A DNA stretch of 64,000 nt from positions 62,001-126,000 of the forward strand of contig NZ_JARGDO010000007.1 of assembly GCF_029211185.1 (NCBI RefSeq), given 5' to 3'. Each line of letters starts with the position of its first letter. The first letter of the stretch is position 1. Source of the DNA: Tessaracoccus caeni (GTDB taxonomy: Bacteria > Actinomycetota > Actinomycetes > Propionibacteriales > Propionibacteriaceae). Below are positions 25,179 to 34,735 of the stretch, in pieces. The position numbers and the translations under genes were made by a program. Below the pieces are notes generated by a model. That model saw nothing but the letters and a program-made list of their open reading frames with translations. It searched no databases and was not told the origin of the DNA.

Positions 25179-26108
25179 ATGAGTGAGTCAACTGAGCTGA
25201 CGCTGCGCCTGGCTGTTCCTGAGGACAGCCAGGCGCTGCTTGGCGTTATCCGGGAGGCGTTCTCCGCGCGGGCGCCCGTCGATCCGCCGGCGGCCGCGCT
25301 GGCCGAGGACGAGGACACGATCCGCGCGGCTCTCGCCGAAGGCTTCGGGGTGCTCGCCGAGATCGACGGCCGTCCCGTGGCCGGGTTGCTGGTGCGGCTC
25401 AACGGAGATCTGGCGACGCTGCGCCGGGTCAGCGTGCTGCCCTCAGCCTCAGGGGCCGGGGTGGCTCGCACCATGGTGGAGGCTGCGGCGCTGGCCGCCG
25501 TCGATGCCGGGGCGACGCGGGTGGAGTTGCTGGCCCGCCGTGAGTTCCCCGACCTGGTCGCTTGGTGGCAGAAGCTCGGCTTCCAGATCCTGAGGCCTGC
25601 CGAACTGGGCTTCGTGCTGGGCCGGCCGCTGCCCGTCGCGCTCGATATTCCGACGGCCGAGGCCATGCAGGACCTGGGGCGACGTCTCGCCACGATGCTC
25701 CGCGCCGGCGACGTGATCGTCGCCAATGGCGACCTTGGCGCGGGCAAGACCACCCTCACCCAGGGCATCGGCGAGGGCCTCGGCATCGAGGGGCCCGTGA
25801 TCTCGCCTACCTTCGTGATCTCCCGCGTGCACCCCAACGCCGGCGACGGCCCCGCGCTGGTGCACGTCGACGCCTACCGCCTGGGCAGCCCGTCGGAGCT
25901 GAACGACATCGACCTCGACGCCACCCTCGCCGACGCCGTCACCCTGGTGGAGTGGGGGCGTGGCGTCGCCGAGTGGCTCTCCGCCGACCGCCTGGAGATC
26001 GACATCGTGCGCAGCGACGACCCCTCCGACGACACCCGCACCGTCTACCTGACCGGCCTCGGCGCGCGCTGGGCCGACGCCCTCGAGACCCTCAGGGAGC
26101 AGCCGTGA
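25179..26108 (+). CDS. tsaE: GNAT acetyltransferase fused to TsaE (t6A biosynthesis ATPase)
   Basis: 309 residues with two domains. Residues 1 to about 148 form a GNAT fold ('RRVSVLPSASGAGVARTMVE' is the acetyl-CoA loop). From about 152 the TsaE domain has the Walker A 'GDLGAGKTTLTQGIGEGLG', switch region 'ISPTFVISR' and Walker B-like 'LVHVDAYRL'. TsaE helps the TsaB-TsaD complex make N6-threonylcarbamoyladenosine at position 37 of ANN-decoding tRNAs. ATG 25179 is the only good start. The stop overlaps the tsaB GTG. The role of the acetyltransferase part is unknown; a second GNAT gene, rimI, lies two genes downstream. Confidence 0.92.
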   Translation: MSESTELTLRLAVPEDSQALLGVIREAFSARAPVDPPAAALAEDEDTIRAALAEGFGVLAEIDGRPVAGLLVRLNGDLATLRRVSVLPSASGAGVARTMVEAAALAAVDAGATRVELLARREFPDLVAWWQKLGFQILRPAELGFVLGRPLPVALDIPTAEAMQDLGRRLATMLRAGDVIVANGDLGAGKTTLTQGIGEGLGIEGPVISPTFVISRVHPNAGDGPALVHVDAYRLGSPSELNDIDLDATLADAVTLVEWGRGVAEWLSADRLEIDIVRSDDPSDDTRTVYLTGLGARWADALETLREQP

Positions 26109-26758
26109 GCCTCACCCTCGCCATCGACACCTCCCACCACGTCGCCGTCGGGATCGCCCGCGACGCTCAGCCGATCGCCCGCGTCGTCGTGGAGAACACC
26201 CGTGCGCACGCGGAGTCGCTGATGCCGTCGATCATCGCCGCCTGCGAGCAGGCGGGGGTCACCGTCCAGGACATCGAGCAGATCGCCGTCGGCATGGGGC
26301 CGGGTCCGTTCACCGGGCTGCGGGTCGGCATCGCCACGGCCTGGACGCTGGCGCACACTGCCGGGATCACGCCGCATGGCGTGTGCTCGCTGGACGTCGT
26401 GGCCCGCGAATGGGCGGATAACGGTGCGCCCGAGGAGTTCGTCGTCGTGGCCGATGCTCGACGCAAGGAGCTGTACTGGGCGCGTTATTCCGCCGACGGC
26501 ACCCGGCTGGGCGACCCGCAGGTGAGCGCGCCGGAGAAGCTGCCCGAACTGCCCGTCGCCGGCGCGGTTCCCGCGGCTTTCGCCGATCAGGTTCGGCTGA
26601 CCGACGGTGCACCCGTCGCCCTGGATCCGGGCGTGCTGGCCGCGCGCCGGGACGCACTGGCCCCCGCCGGCGACGAGCCTTATTACCTGCGCCCCGCCGA
26701 TGCCACCGTGCCCGGCAAGCCCAAGTCGGCCCTGCCCCGGCTCCGCCCTCGACGATGA
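26105..26758 (+). CDS. tsaB: TsaB, partner subunit for tRNA threonylcarbamoyladenosine synthesis
   Basis: 217 residues of the ASKHA fold. The N-terminus '[16 protein letters not shown]' and '[20 protein letters not shown]' match the family. TsaB dimerises with TsaD and lacks its metal site. It begins with GTG overlapping the tsaE stop (GTGA) and its own stop overlaps the rimI start (ATGA), so the four genes are translated as a coupled set. Confidence 0.93.
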   Translation: MSLTLAIDTSHHVAVGIARDAQPIARVVVENTRAHAESLMPSIIAACEQAGVTVQDIEQIAVGMGPGPFTGLRVGIATAWTLAHTAGITPHGVCSLDVVAREWADNGAPEEFVVVADARRKELYWARYSADGTRLGDPQVSAPEKLPELPVAGAVPAAFADQVRLTDGAPVALDPGVLAARRDALAPAGDEPYYLRPADATVPGKPKSALPRLRPRR

Positions 26759-27249
26759 TCGTCACCCCGGCCGAGGAACGCGACGCCCAGGCCATCGCTG
26801 CGCTCGAGGACACCTTCGAGCCGCTGGAGCGATGGTCGCTGGAGTCGTGGCGACAGGAGATCCTTGGCGACGACCGGCTGGTGCTGGCGGCCAAGCGCAA
26901 GGCCACCGGCGAGGTGCTGGGGGCCGCGTCGTACCAACTCGTCGACGGCACCGCCGACCTGAACCGCATCGTCGTCGCCCCGACGCAGCGTCGCCTCGGC
27001 CTGGCCCGTCTGATGCTGGTGCGCGGCTTGGAGTGGGCCGTCGAGCGCGGCGCGGTGCGGATGATGCTCGAGGTGCGAGCCGACAACGACGCCGCCCTCA
27101 CGCTGTATCGAAGCCACGGCTTCGCCCAGATCGCCACTCGTCCCCGCTACTACGGTGGCACCGTCGACGCGCTGGTGATGGAGCGCGGCCTCGTCGGCGT
27201 CGACTCTCATTCGGTCGGAAATCTCGTGGAACCGGAGGAACTCTCATGA
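26755..27249 (+). CDS. rimI: Ribosomal protein S18-alanine N-acetyltransferase (RimI type)
   Basis: 164 residues with a single GNAT domain. '[20 protein letters not shown]' is the acetyl-CoA-binding loop and '[20 protein letters not shown]' the typical C-terminal strand-helix of RimI. It acetylates the N-terminal Ala of S18 and perhaps other proteins. It lies between tsaB and tsaD with ATGA overlaps on both sides, the standard actinobacterial order. Confidence 0.9.
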   Translation: MIVTPAEERDAQAIAALEDTFEPLERWSLESWRQEILGDDRLVLAAKRKATGEVLGAASYQLVDGTADLNRIVVAPTQRRLGLARLMLVRGLEWAVERGAVRMMLEVRADNDAALTLYRSHGFAQIATRPRYYGGTVDALVMERGLVGVDSHSVGNLVEPEELS

Positions 27250-28292
27250 GCGAACCCTTGGTGCTTGGTCTTGAGTCGTCGTGCGACGAGACCGGCGTCG
27301 GCATCGTGCGCGGCCGTACCCTGCTGGCCAACGAGGTGGCCAGCTCCGTCGACCTGCACGTCCGCTTCGGCGGCGTGGTGCCCGAGGTGGCCAGCCGTGC
27401 GCACCTCTCGGCGCTGGTCCCGACGCTGGAGCGCGCAGCGGCCACCGCCGACGTCGACCTGGCGGATGTCGACGCGATCGCCGTCACCGCCGGTCCCGGG
27501 CTGGTGGGAGCACTCGTGGTGGGACTGGCTTCCGCCAAAGCACTGTCCGCCTATCTGAACAAACCGCTCTACGGGCTGAACCACCTGGTGGGGCACGTCG
27601 CCGTCGACCTGGTGGACCACGGCGAGCTGCCCGACGGCTGCGTCGCGCTGCTGGTCTCCGGTGGGCACACGTCGCTGCTGCACGTGCGCGACATCGCCAC
27701 CGACATCGTCGAGATCGGATCCACCATCGACGACGCCGCAGGCGAGGCGTACGACAAGGTGGCCCGGGTGCTCGGCCTGCCCTATCCCGGCGGGCCGGTG
27801 ATCGACAAGGCCGCCGCCGACGGCGACCCCACCGCCATCCGCTTCCCGCGAGGTCTGACCGCCCGCCACGACATGGAGAAGCACCGCTTCGACTTCTCCT
27901 TCTCCGGCCTGAAGACGGCCGTGGCCCGCTGGGTGGAGCAGCGTCGTCTCGACGGCGAGGAGATCCCGTTGGCCGACGTCGCCGCCAGCTTCCAGGAGGC
28001 GGTGTGCGACGTGCTGACGGCCAAGACGGTGGCCGCCGCGCAGCACTATGGAGCTGACACCGTCCTGCTCGGTGGGGGAGTGGCGGCCAATTCGCGACTG
28101 CGCGGCCTGCTCGAGGAACGCACCGCTGCCGCGGGCATCCAGCTGCGCCGGCCCCGCCCTGCCCTCTGCACCGACAACGGAGCCATGATCGCCGCACTGG
28201 GCGCCGAGGTGATCAGCCGGGGCGTCGGCCCCTCGTCGATGGGCATCTCCGCCAACCCCGGCCTCCCGGTGGGCACCGTCGTCGTCCCCTGA
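27246..28292 (+). CDS. tsaD: TsaD, tRNA N6-adenosine threonylcarbamoyltransferase
   Basis: 348 residues. Transfers the threonylcarbamoyl group from TC-AMP to A37 of tRNA. The two metal-binding His are in '[10 protein letters not shown]'; 'VSGGHTSLL', '[18 protein letters not shown]' and '[13 protein letters not shown]' are ASKHA nucleotide-binding motifs, and the third metal ligand Asp lies in 'CTDNGAMIA'. The start overlaps the rimI stop. Confidence 0.97.
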   Translation: MSEPLVLGLESSCDETGVGIVRGRTLLANEVASSVDLHVRFGGVVPEVASRAHLSALVPTLERAAATADVDLADVDAIAVTAGPGLVGALVVGLASAKALSAYLNKPLYGLNHLVGHVAVDLVDHGELPDGCVALLVSGGHTSLLHVRDIATDIVEIGSTIDDAAGEAYDKVARVLGLPYPGGPVIDKAAADGDPTAIRFPRGLTARHDMEKHRFDFSFSGLKTAVARWVEQRRLDGEEIPLADVAASFQEAVCDVLTAKTVAAAQHYGADTVLLGGGVAANSRLRGLLEERTAAAGIQLRRPRPALCTDNGAMIAALGAEVISRGVGPSSMGISANPGLPVGTVVVP

Positions 28293-28301
28293 CGCCCACC
28301 C

Positions 28302-28350
28302 ACTCTCCTCGAGGCTCGGCCGCGGGCGGCCTCGCATCTCGACGAGCGTC
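28302..28350. repeat. Degenerate copy of the dispersed stem-loop repeat
   Basis: 'cctcgaggctcggccgcggg' followed by 'cggcctcgcatctcgacgag' is the mirror of the variant unit at 4526-4560. It lies just after the tsaD stop. Confidence 0.5.
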
Positions 28351-28426
28351 AAATGGTAACGATCTGGCTACAAAGCCGACCCCGGGAGGCGCAGATGGGA
28401 GCGTTCCCGCTAGTCTGCGAGCCATG

Positions 28427-28444
28427 GTGGTCAGTTATGACCAC
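28427..28444. promoter_or_regulatory. Perfect palindrome upstream of the peptide-importer operon
   Basis: GTGGTCA-GTTA-TGACCAC, 7-bp arms with a 4-base centre, about 57 bases before the start of the binding-protein gene. TGGTC...GACCA is the core shape of GntR/FadR-type operators, so control by a GntR-family repressor is a reasonable guess. The ribosome site of the gene is AAGGAG at about 28486. Confidence 0.45.
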
Positions 28445-28500
28445 GTGCCATTGGTCCCCTGAGGCCAACGATCTCGTCCTCGACGAAGGAGATAACTCAA

Positions 28501-30363
28501 ATGAAGCTCAAGCGAAGCATTGCGCCGCTTGCGGTGCTGTTGAGTGGTGCTCTCGCACTGGGTGCTTGCACCTCAGATGCAGAGCCCGACGACAACGCCG
28601 GAACCGCAGCACCGTCCACCTCGGCGGGTGCCACCGAGTCCGGCGACGCCCCCGCTCCCACCGACGATCCCTGCCAGCAGGACGTCGGCATCACCGCCAC
28701 CGCCGACGGCCAGGTCAGCTTCTCCGCCGGCCCGGGCAACTGGAGCGGTTACAACAGCACCACGTTCAAGACCTACTCGACGTATAACAGCGTGATCACC
28801 GCCCATATGTTCTCGAGCTTCGTCTACTTCGGCGTGGACGGCACCGTCTGCGAGAACAAGGAGTTCGGCTCCTTCGAGGTGACCAACGAGGATCCGCTGA
28901 CCGTCAAGTACACGATCAGCCCCGACGCGGTGTGGTCGGACGGTACCCCGGTTACCATCAACGACTACCTGCTCGACTGGGCGGCTCAGAACCCTGAGTT
29001 CCTCGTCCCCGGTTTCGCCAGTGGCGAGAACCCGGACGCAAAGGTGGTCTTCGACCACGTGTCGAACTCCCTCGCCGGCGATGTCCCCGAGGGCCCTCAG
29101 GGTGAGGTGGGCTCCAAGGAGTTCACGGTGGTCTACAAGAACCCCAACCCCGACTACCGGCTCATGATCGGCTCCGCCCTTCCCGCGCACGTCGCCGCCA
29201 AGCAGTCCGGCATCGAGCCCGACGCGCTGGCCAAGGCGATCCTGGATCGCGATGCTGATACCGTGAAGAAGGTCGCCAAGTTCTGGAACGAGGGTTGGGC
29301 CTACAAGCCGGGCGAGCTCCCCGAGAACATGGAAGAGGTCGTCCCCTCCTCCGGCCCGTACAAGCTGAAGGCTGACGGCTGGATCGCCGACACCTCGCTG
29401 ACCCTTGAGGCCAACCCCACCTACTGGGGCGTCCCGGCCGGCACCAAGGATCTGGTGTTCCGGTTCATTGACGACGCCCAGATGGCTCAGTCGCTGCAGA
29501 ACGGCGACGTGCAGGTGATCAACCCGCAGCCCACCGTCGACACCGTGCCCCAGCTCGAGGCGATCGGCCCGTCGGTCAACGTGCTGCAGTACTCGACGCT
29601 CACCTGGGAGCACCTGGACTTCAACTTCCGTGAGAACAACGTCTTCGGTAACAACGAGACCGGCGCCCAGCTGCGCGAGGCTTTCGCCTACTGCGTGCCG
29701 CGCCAGCAGATCGTCGACACCCTGATCAAGCCGATCAATGCCGAGACCGTCCTGATGAACGCCCGCGAGGTGTTCCCCTTCCAGGAGGACTACCAGTCGG
29801 TCGTCGACGCCGCCTACGACGGTCGTTTCGACGTCGTGGACGTTGCCAAGTCCAAGGAACTGGTCGATTCCTCGGGTGTGACGACCCCGATCGAGGTTCG
29901 CATCGGTTACCGCGCGGGCAATGAGCGTCGCGCCCAGACCGTCGACGCGATCGCCGCTTCCTGCAAGGATGCTGGCTTCAACGTGACCCACGCCAACCAG
30001 GCCACCTTCTTCGAAGAGGCCTACCCGGCGGGCGACTGGGAGCTCGCGCTGTTCGCATGGGCCGGCTCCGGCCAGATCGCCTCGGGTCAGAACATCTACG
30101 CCAGCAACGGTGGCCAGAACCTCTCCGAGTACCGCAACGACACCGTCGATGCGGCCTGGAAGACGCTGGCCTCGTCGCTCGATCCGGCGGTCCACAAGGA
30201 GCAGGTCAAGGTGATCGAGACCGAGCTCTGGAAGGATCTGTTCGGCATCCCGCTGTACGCGCACCCGGGTGTTGCTGCCCACGATGCGAAGGTTGCCAAC
30301 GTCCGTTCGACGGCGACCCAGGACCAAGTCTCCTGGAACGCCCCGCAGTGGGTGTTGAAGTGA
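28501..30363 (+). CDS. ABC importer substrate-binding lipoprotein, family 5 (oligopeptide/dipeptide type)
   Basis: 620 residues. A lipoprotein signal ends in the lipobox 'LALGAC' at residue ~22 and is followed by a Pro/Thr/Asp-rich linker. The SBP family 5 fold is shown by 'TVKYTISPDAVWSDGTPVT', 'SSGPYKLKADGW', 'LTLEANPTYWG' and the late 'LYAHPG'. It captures peptides or similar solutes outside the membrane for the permeases and the double ATPase that follow (30518-34732). Solute specificity cannot be read from sequence. It is the first and probably most highly expressed gene of the operon, with a hairpin between it and the permeases. Confidence 0.93.
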   Translation: MKLKRSIAPLAVLLSGALALGACTSDAEPDDNAGTAAPSTSAGATESGDAPAPTDDPCQQDVGITATADGQVSFSAGPGNWSGYNSTTFKTYSTYNSVITAHMFSSFVYFGVDGTVCENKEFGSFEVTNEDPLTVKYTISPDAVWSDGTPVTINDYLLDWAAQNPEFLVPGFASGENPDAKVVFDHVSNSLAGDVPEGPQGEVGSKEFTVVYKNPNPDYRLMIGSALPAHVAAKQSGIEPDALAKAILDRDADTVKKVAKFWNEGWAYKPGELPENMEEVVPSSGPYKLKADGWIADTSLTLEANPTYWGVPAGTKDLVFRFIDDAQMAQSLQNGDVQVINPQPTVDTVPQLEAIGPSVNVLQYSTLTWEHLDFNFRENNVFGNNETGAQLREAFAYCVPRQQIVDTLIKPINAETVLMNAREVFPFQEDYQSVVDAAYDGRFDVVDVAKSKELVDSSGVTTPIEVRIGYRAGNERRAQTVDAIAASCKDAGFNVTHANQATFFEEAYPAGDWELALFAWAGSGQIASGQNIYASNGGQNLSEYRNDTVDAAWKTLASSLDPAVHKEQVKVIETELWKDLFGIPLYAHPGVAAHDAKVANVRSTATQDQVSWNAPQWVLK

Positions 30364-30405
30364 CATCTGTCCGCACCTGACTAACGTCCTGCACGGATGA
30401 ACACA

Positions 30406-30438
30406 GAGGGGCAGGCGGCTACCGGCCGCCTGCCCCTC
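30406..30438 (+). terminator. Hairpin between binding-protein and permease genes
   Basis: GAGGGGCAGGCGGC / GCCGCCTGCCCCTC form a perfect 14-bp stem with a five-base loop (taccg). No T tract follows, so it is more likely an mRNA stabiliser or partial terminator that gives an excess of binding protein over permease. Confidence 0.7.
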
Positions 30439-30517
30439 GCGTGTATAGTCCACGCATCGTGACCGCCTCGGTGGCCCGGAGCCCCCGGGGCGGCACCGTG
30501 AAACCAAGGAATTGCTC

Positions 30518-32038
30518 GTGATCAAGTACATACTCAAGCGCGTAGGCACGTCGCTGCTGATCCTTCTTCTGGGGTCGTTGTTGCTCTTCGTGCTCGTGGT
30601 CAACTCCGGCGATCCGCTCCAGGATCTACGAGAGTCGAACGACAAGAACAAGGCAAACCTGATCGCCCAGCGGACGGCCAACATGGGGCTCGACCGAACC
30701 TGGTACGAACGCTACTGGGACTGGCTGACAGGGGCTGCCAAGTGTGTGGTCGGTCGGTGCGACCTGGGCACCAACCGTTCCGGGCAGGCCGTCAACGACC
30801 TCACCATCATCGCCGCCGGTTCGACGCTTCGTCTGGTGGTGCTGGCCACGATCCTGGCGATCGTTGTCGGCGTTGTGCTCGGCATCATCACCGCCGTTCG
30901 ACAGTATTCAGGGTTTGACTACGGTGTCACCCTGATGGCTTTCGTCTTCTTCTCGCTGCCCGTGTTCTGGCTGGCCGTGCTGCTCAAGCATTACGCCGCC
31001 ATCGAGTTCAACAACTGGATCGTCGACGCAGCCATACAACCTTCCACCATGCTGATAGCCGCGGTGGTGATCGGTTTCATTCTTCAGGCGGCTATGGGTG
31101 GGGATCTGAAGCGACGGCTGATCACCTTCGGTGCCACCGCGGCGGGCGTCGCCGCGGTGCTCTTCTACTTCGACGCCGTCACTTGGTTCCGACGCCCCGC
31201 GATCGGCCTGCCGGTGTTCATCCTGGCCGTCATCGGCATCGGCATCCTCGTCACGACCATGACCGCCGGTCTGGGCAACAAGCGGGTGCGCAACGCCGTC
31301 GGCACCACCGTCCTCGCCAGTGTGCTCGGGTATGGGCTGTTGCGCGGCACGCTGATGAGCGATCCCAGCACAGGGATGGTTCTCCTCTGCTTCGCCGCCG
31401 CCATCGCCATTGCGGTGATCTCAGGCCTCGTGTGGGGCGGTTTCTCTCGTAGGCCGGCGATCATGGCCTCGATCGTCACGGCCCTGCTGGCTTCCTTCAC
31501 CGCGCTTGCGGATCTGCTGCTCAGCAACTGGGCGGCCTATCTGAAGATCCAGGCGCGGCCCATGCCAACCATCGGATCCCAGACCCCCAACGTCACCTTC
31601 GAGTACTGGGGCGGCTGGATCGACGTGCTCACCCACCTGGCGCTGCCCACGGTGGCTTTGACGCTGATCTCGCTGGCCGGCTATACCCGCTACACCCGTG
31701 CATCGATGCTGGACGTGCTGAACCAGGACTACATCCGCACCGCCCGCTCCAAGGGCATCTCGGAGCGCAAGGTGATCACCAAGCATGCGCTGCGCAACTC
31801 GCTGATCCCGCTGGCCACCATCGTCGCCTTCGACTTCGCAGGCCTGATCGGTGGCGCCGTGATCACCGAGCAGGTGTTCGGTTGGCAGGGCATGGGCAAC
31901 ATGTTCGCCGTCGGACTGCGCGAGGTGGATCCGGCCCCCGTCATGGCGTTCTTCCTGGTCACCGGCACGGCAGCGGTTCTGATGAACCTGCTGGCCGACC
32001 TGACCTACGCCTTCCTCGACCCGCGCATCACCCGCTAG
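30518..32038 (+). CDS. ABC importer permease, DppB/OppB type, with a large central insertion
   Basis: 506 residues, against the usual 310-340 for DppB. The N-terminus 'MIKYILKRVGTSLLILLLGS' and the EAA loop 'DYIRTARSKGISERKVITKH' with 'ALRNSLIPL' are standard. After 'LPVFWLAVLLKHYAAIEF' an extra ~180 residues (about 170-350) carry five or six additional hydrophobic segments, and the family sequence then resumes at 'VLTHLALPTVALTLISLAGY'. The frame is intact, so this is not a frameshift. GTG 30518 follows AAGGA by seven bases. It pairs with the DppC-like permease 11 bases downstream. Confidence 0.9.
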   Translation: MIKYILKRVGTSLLILLLGSLLLFVLVVNSGDPLQDLRESNDKNKANLIAQRTANMGLDRTWYERYWDWLTGAAKCVVGRCDLGTNRSGQAVNDLTIIAAGSTLRLVVLATILAIVVGVVLGIITAVRQYSGFDYGVTLMAFVFFSLPVFWLAVLLKHYAAIEFNNWIVDAAIQPSTMLIAAVVIGFILQAAMGGDLKRRLITFGATAAGVAAVLFYFDAVTWFRRPAIGLPVFILAVIGIGILVTTMTAGLGNKRVRNAVGTTVLASVLGYGLLRGTLMSDPSTGMVLLCFAAAIAIAVISGLVWGGFSRRPAIMASIVTALLASFTALADLLLSNWAAYLKIQARPMPTIGSQTPNVTFEYWGGWIDVLTHLALPTVALTLISLAGYTRYTRASMLDVLNQDYIRTARSKGISERKVITKHALRNSLIPLATIVAFDFAGLIGGAVITEQVFGWQGMGNMFAVGLREVDPAPVMAFFLVTGTAAVLMNLLADLTYAFLDPRITR

Positions 32039-32049
32039 GAGCTTGAATC

Positions 32050-33006
32050 GTGAGTGAGAACCAGAAGCAGGTGGGCTACGAGATCGAGGAGGACATCCTC
32101 GACGCCACCACGGACAAGTCGTACTCGCAAGGCCAATTGGTGCTGCGCCGCTTCGTGCGGCACAAGGCGGCCATGATCTCGCTGGTGGTGTTGATCTTCG
32201 TCATCATCCTGGCGTACACGTCCATCGGGTTCGGTCCCATCCCGGGATGGTGGCCGCACACGTACCTCGATACCTATCCGGTCGTCAATGAGACCCGGCC
32301 GACGATGCAGCTGTGGCCTCCGGCCATCGGCGAGCACCCGTTCGGCCAGGACACCATCGGCAAGGACTACTTCGCGCTGGTGATGCGCGGAGCACAGCGT
32401 TCGCTCCTGGTGGCCTTCGTGGTGGGCCTGCTCGCCACGGCGATCGGCACCGCGGTGGGTGCCGCCGCCGGCTACTTCCGTGGCCTGGCCGAAGGCTTCC
32501 TGATGCGGGTCACCGACCTTTTCATCATCATCCCCACCCTGGTGCTGGCCGCGGTGCTGGGCCGCATGGTGGGTTCCAACATCTACCTGCTCGCCGTTGT
32601 CCTCGGCCTGGTGTCCTGGACCGGCCTGGCCCGCTTGGTGCGCGGCGAGGTGCTGTCGCTACGCGAGCGCGAGTTCGTGGCCGCGGCGCGCGCGTTGGGC
32701 ACGTCGTCGTGGCGGATCATCTTCCGCCACATCCTGCCCAACTCGCTGGGCACCATCGTGGTGAACGCGACGCTGCTGATCTCGTCGGCGATCCTCACCG
32801 AGACGGCGCTGAGCTTCCTGGGCTTCGGCGTCAAGGCGCCAGATACGTCGCTGGGCCTGCTGATCTCCCAGTACCAGAGCGCGCTCACCACACGACCGTG
32901 GCTGTTCTGGTGGCCGGGCATCTTCATCCTGGCCATCGCGCTCTGCGTCAACTTCATCGGCGACGGCCTGCGCGACGCCTTCGACCCACGTCAGCAGATG
33001 GACTGA
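32050..33006 (+). CDS. ABC importer permease, DppC/OppC type
   Basis: 318 residues with an N-terminal OppC_N segment ('QLVLRRFVRHKAAMISLVVL') and five further membrane helices. The motif 'HPFGQDTIGKDYFALVMRGA' precedes the transmembrane core and the EAA loop is 'EFVAAARALGTSSWRIIFRH'. It ends 'FIGDGLRDAFDPRQQ', the hallmark C-terminus of the family. AGGAG overlaps the preceding stop and lies eight bases from GTG 32050. Confidence 0.95.
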   Translation: MSENQKQVGYEIEEDILDATTDKSYSQGQLVLRRFVRHKAAMISLVVLIFVIILAYTSIGFGPIPGWWPHTYLDTYPVVNETRPTMQLWPPAIGEHPFGQDTIGKDYFALVMRGAQRSLLVAFVVGLLATAIGTAVGAAAGYFRGLAEGFLMRVTDLFIIIPTLVLAAVLGRMVGSNIYLLAVVLGLVSWTGLARLVRGEVLSLREREFVAAARALGTSSWRIIFRHILPNSLGTIVVNATLLISSAILTETALSFLGFGVKAPDTSLGLLISQYQSALTTRPWLFWWPGIFILAIALCVNFIGDGLRDAFDPRQQMD

Positions 33007-33016
33007 GGGAGCAGAC

Positions 33017-34732
33017 ATGACTGAGATCAATAGTTCCAACGCTCCGGTCCTGAAGTTCCAGGATCTGGACGTCACGTTCCGCACCGAGTTCGGCCGGCTG
33101 CACGCCGTCAAGGGCCTCAACCTCGAGGTGAAGCCGGGCGAGGTCGTCGCGCTGGTGGGCGAGTCCGGCTCCGGCAAGTCGGTGAGCGCCACCACCGCGC
33201 TCGGCCTGCTGCCCAAGACCGCCAGCATCCAGGGGCAGACCTATGTTGCCGACCAGGCCATCGGGTCGCTGTCCGGCGGCAAGCTGCGGGCCATCCGCGG
33301 CAACAAGGTGGCCATGGTGTTCCAGGAACCCATGACCGCGCTCAATCCCGTGATCAAGATCGGCGACCAGCTGATCGAGTCGATGGAGGTGCACGGTGTC
33401 GCCTTCGGTGCGGAGGCCTGGCAGCGCGCCATCGACCTGATCAACGCCGTCGGCATCGACAACGCCGAGAAGCGGGTCAAGCAGTACCCGCACGAGCTGT
33501 CCGGCGGCATGCGACAGCGCGTGGTGATCGCCATGGCGCTGGCCTGCGACCCCGAGGTGATCATCGCCGATGAGCCCACCACCGCCCTCGACGTGACGGT
33601 GCAGGCCGACATCCTCGACCTGCTGCGCTCGCTGAAGGACAAGCTGAAGACGGGCATCCTGCTGATCACCCACAACATGGGTGTGGTGGCCGATATGGCC
33701 GACCGGGTGGCGGTCATGTTCAAGGGCGACATCGTCGAGCGGGGCACCGTCGAGGAGGTGCTGCTGCATCCGCAGCACCCGTACACCAAGAAGCTGCTGG
33801 CCGCAGTGCCGCACCTGGGAGAGGGGCACGGCCAGTTCGGCACGGCGCCCGCCCCGGTGGCGCCGGGGGCCGCGATGGCGCTCGACGTGCGCAACCTTGT
33901 GGTGGAGTACCGCCGCACCGGCAAGACCCCGTTCCGGGCCGTCAACGACGTGAGCTTCGACGTGAAGCGCGGGGAGATCGTCGGGCTGGTGGGTGAGTCG
34001 GGCTCCGGCAAGTCGACCATCGGTCGCGCGTTGCTGGGCCTGATCCCGTCGCAGTCGGGCGAGGTTCGGGTGCTCGACGAGGATCTGCTCTCGCTGAAGG
34101 GCCCGGCGTTGAAGGGGCTGCGCAAGCGGATCGGCGTGATCTTCCAGGATCCTGCCGCCTCGCTCAACCCGCGCTTCCCGATCGGCGACGTGATCTCCGA
34201 GCCGCTCAGCGTGCACAAGGTCGGCGACGCCAAGTCGCGCCAGATCCGGGTGCATGAGCTGCTGGACGCCGTGCAGCTGCCGCGCTCGGCCTACAACCGC
34301 TACCCGCACGAACTGTCGGGCGGTCAGCGTCAGCGCGTCTCCATCGCCCGGGCCCTGGCCCTCAGCCCCGATCTGCTGATTGCCGACGAGCCCACCTCGG
34401 CCCTGGACGTGTCCGTCCAGGCGTCGGTGCTGGCGATGTTCACCGAGCTGCAGAAAGACTTCGGCTTCGCCTGCCTGTTCATCTCGCACGACCTGGCCGT
34501 GATCGACTCGCTGGCGCACCGCGTCGTCGTGATGCAGTACGGCAAGATCGTCGAGCGCGGCACCCGCGAGCAGGTGCTGCTGAACCCGCAGGAGGAATAC
34601 ACCAAGCGCCTTCTGGCCGCTGCCCCCGTGCCCGACCCGATTCAGCAGCGTGCCCGTCGCGAGGAGCGCCACGCGTTGCTGGAGTCGCTGGGCGACGAGG
34701 TGCTCGAGCTCGACACCCGCGAACTGCTCTGA
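33017..34732 (+). CDS. ABC importer double ATPase, fused DppD-DppF
   Basis: 571 residues with two complete nucleotide-binding domains. Domain 1 (about 1-265): Walker A 'GESGSGKS', signature 'LSGGMRQRV', Walker B 'VIIADEPTTALD'. Domain 2 (about 290-545): Walker A 'GESGSGKST', signature 'LSGGQRQRVSIARALAL', Walker B 'LLIADEPTSALD'. Each ends with the oligopeptide-type 'HPYTKKLLAAVP' / 'EEYTKRLLAAAPVPDP'. It powers the two permeases upstream. A single fused ATPase is a common variant in actinobacteria. Confidence 0.96.
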   Translation: MTEINSSNAPVLKFQDLDVTFRTEFGRLHAVKGLNLEVKPGEVVALVGESGSGKSVSATTALGLLPKTASIQGQTYVADQAIGSLSGGKLRAIRGNKVAMVFQEPMTALNPVIKIGDQLIESMEVHGVAFGAEAWQRAIDLINAVGIDNAEKRVKQYPHELSGGMRQRVVIAMALACDPEVIIADEPTTALDVTVQADILDLLRSLKDKLKTGILLITHNMGVVADMADRVAVMFKGDIVERGTVEEVLLHPQHPYTKKLLAAVPHLGEGHGQFGTAPAPVAPGAAMALDVRNLVVEYRRTGKTPFRAVNDVSFDVKRGEIVGLVGESGSGKSTIGRALLGLIPSQSGEVRVLDEDLLSLKGPALKGLRKRIGVIFQDPAASLNPRFPIGDVISEPLSVHKVGDAKSRQIRVHELLDAVQLPRSAYNRYPHELSGGQRQRVSIARALALSPDLLIADEPTSALDVSVQASVLAMFTELQKDFGFACLFISHDLAVIDSLAHRVVVMQYGKIVERGTREQVLLNPQEEYTKRLLAAAPVPDPIQQRARREERHALLESLGDEVLELDTRELL

Positions 34733-34735
34733 ATC

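Noticed and set aside
28573..30684. Long open frame antisense to the binding-protein gene (703 codons)
   Set aside because: Composition artefact of high third-position GC; the sense frame has lipobox, family motifs and a ribosome site.
32954..34672. Long open frame antisense to the double ABC ATPase
   Set aside because: The sense strand has two complete ATPase domains; the antisense product has no recognisable motif.
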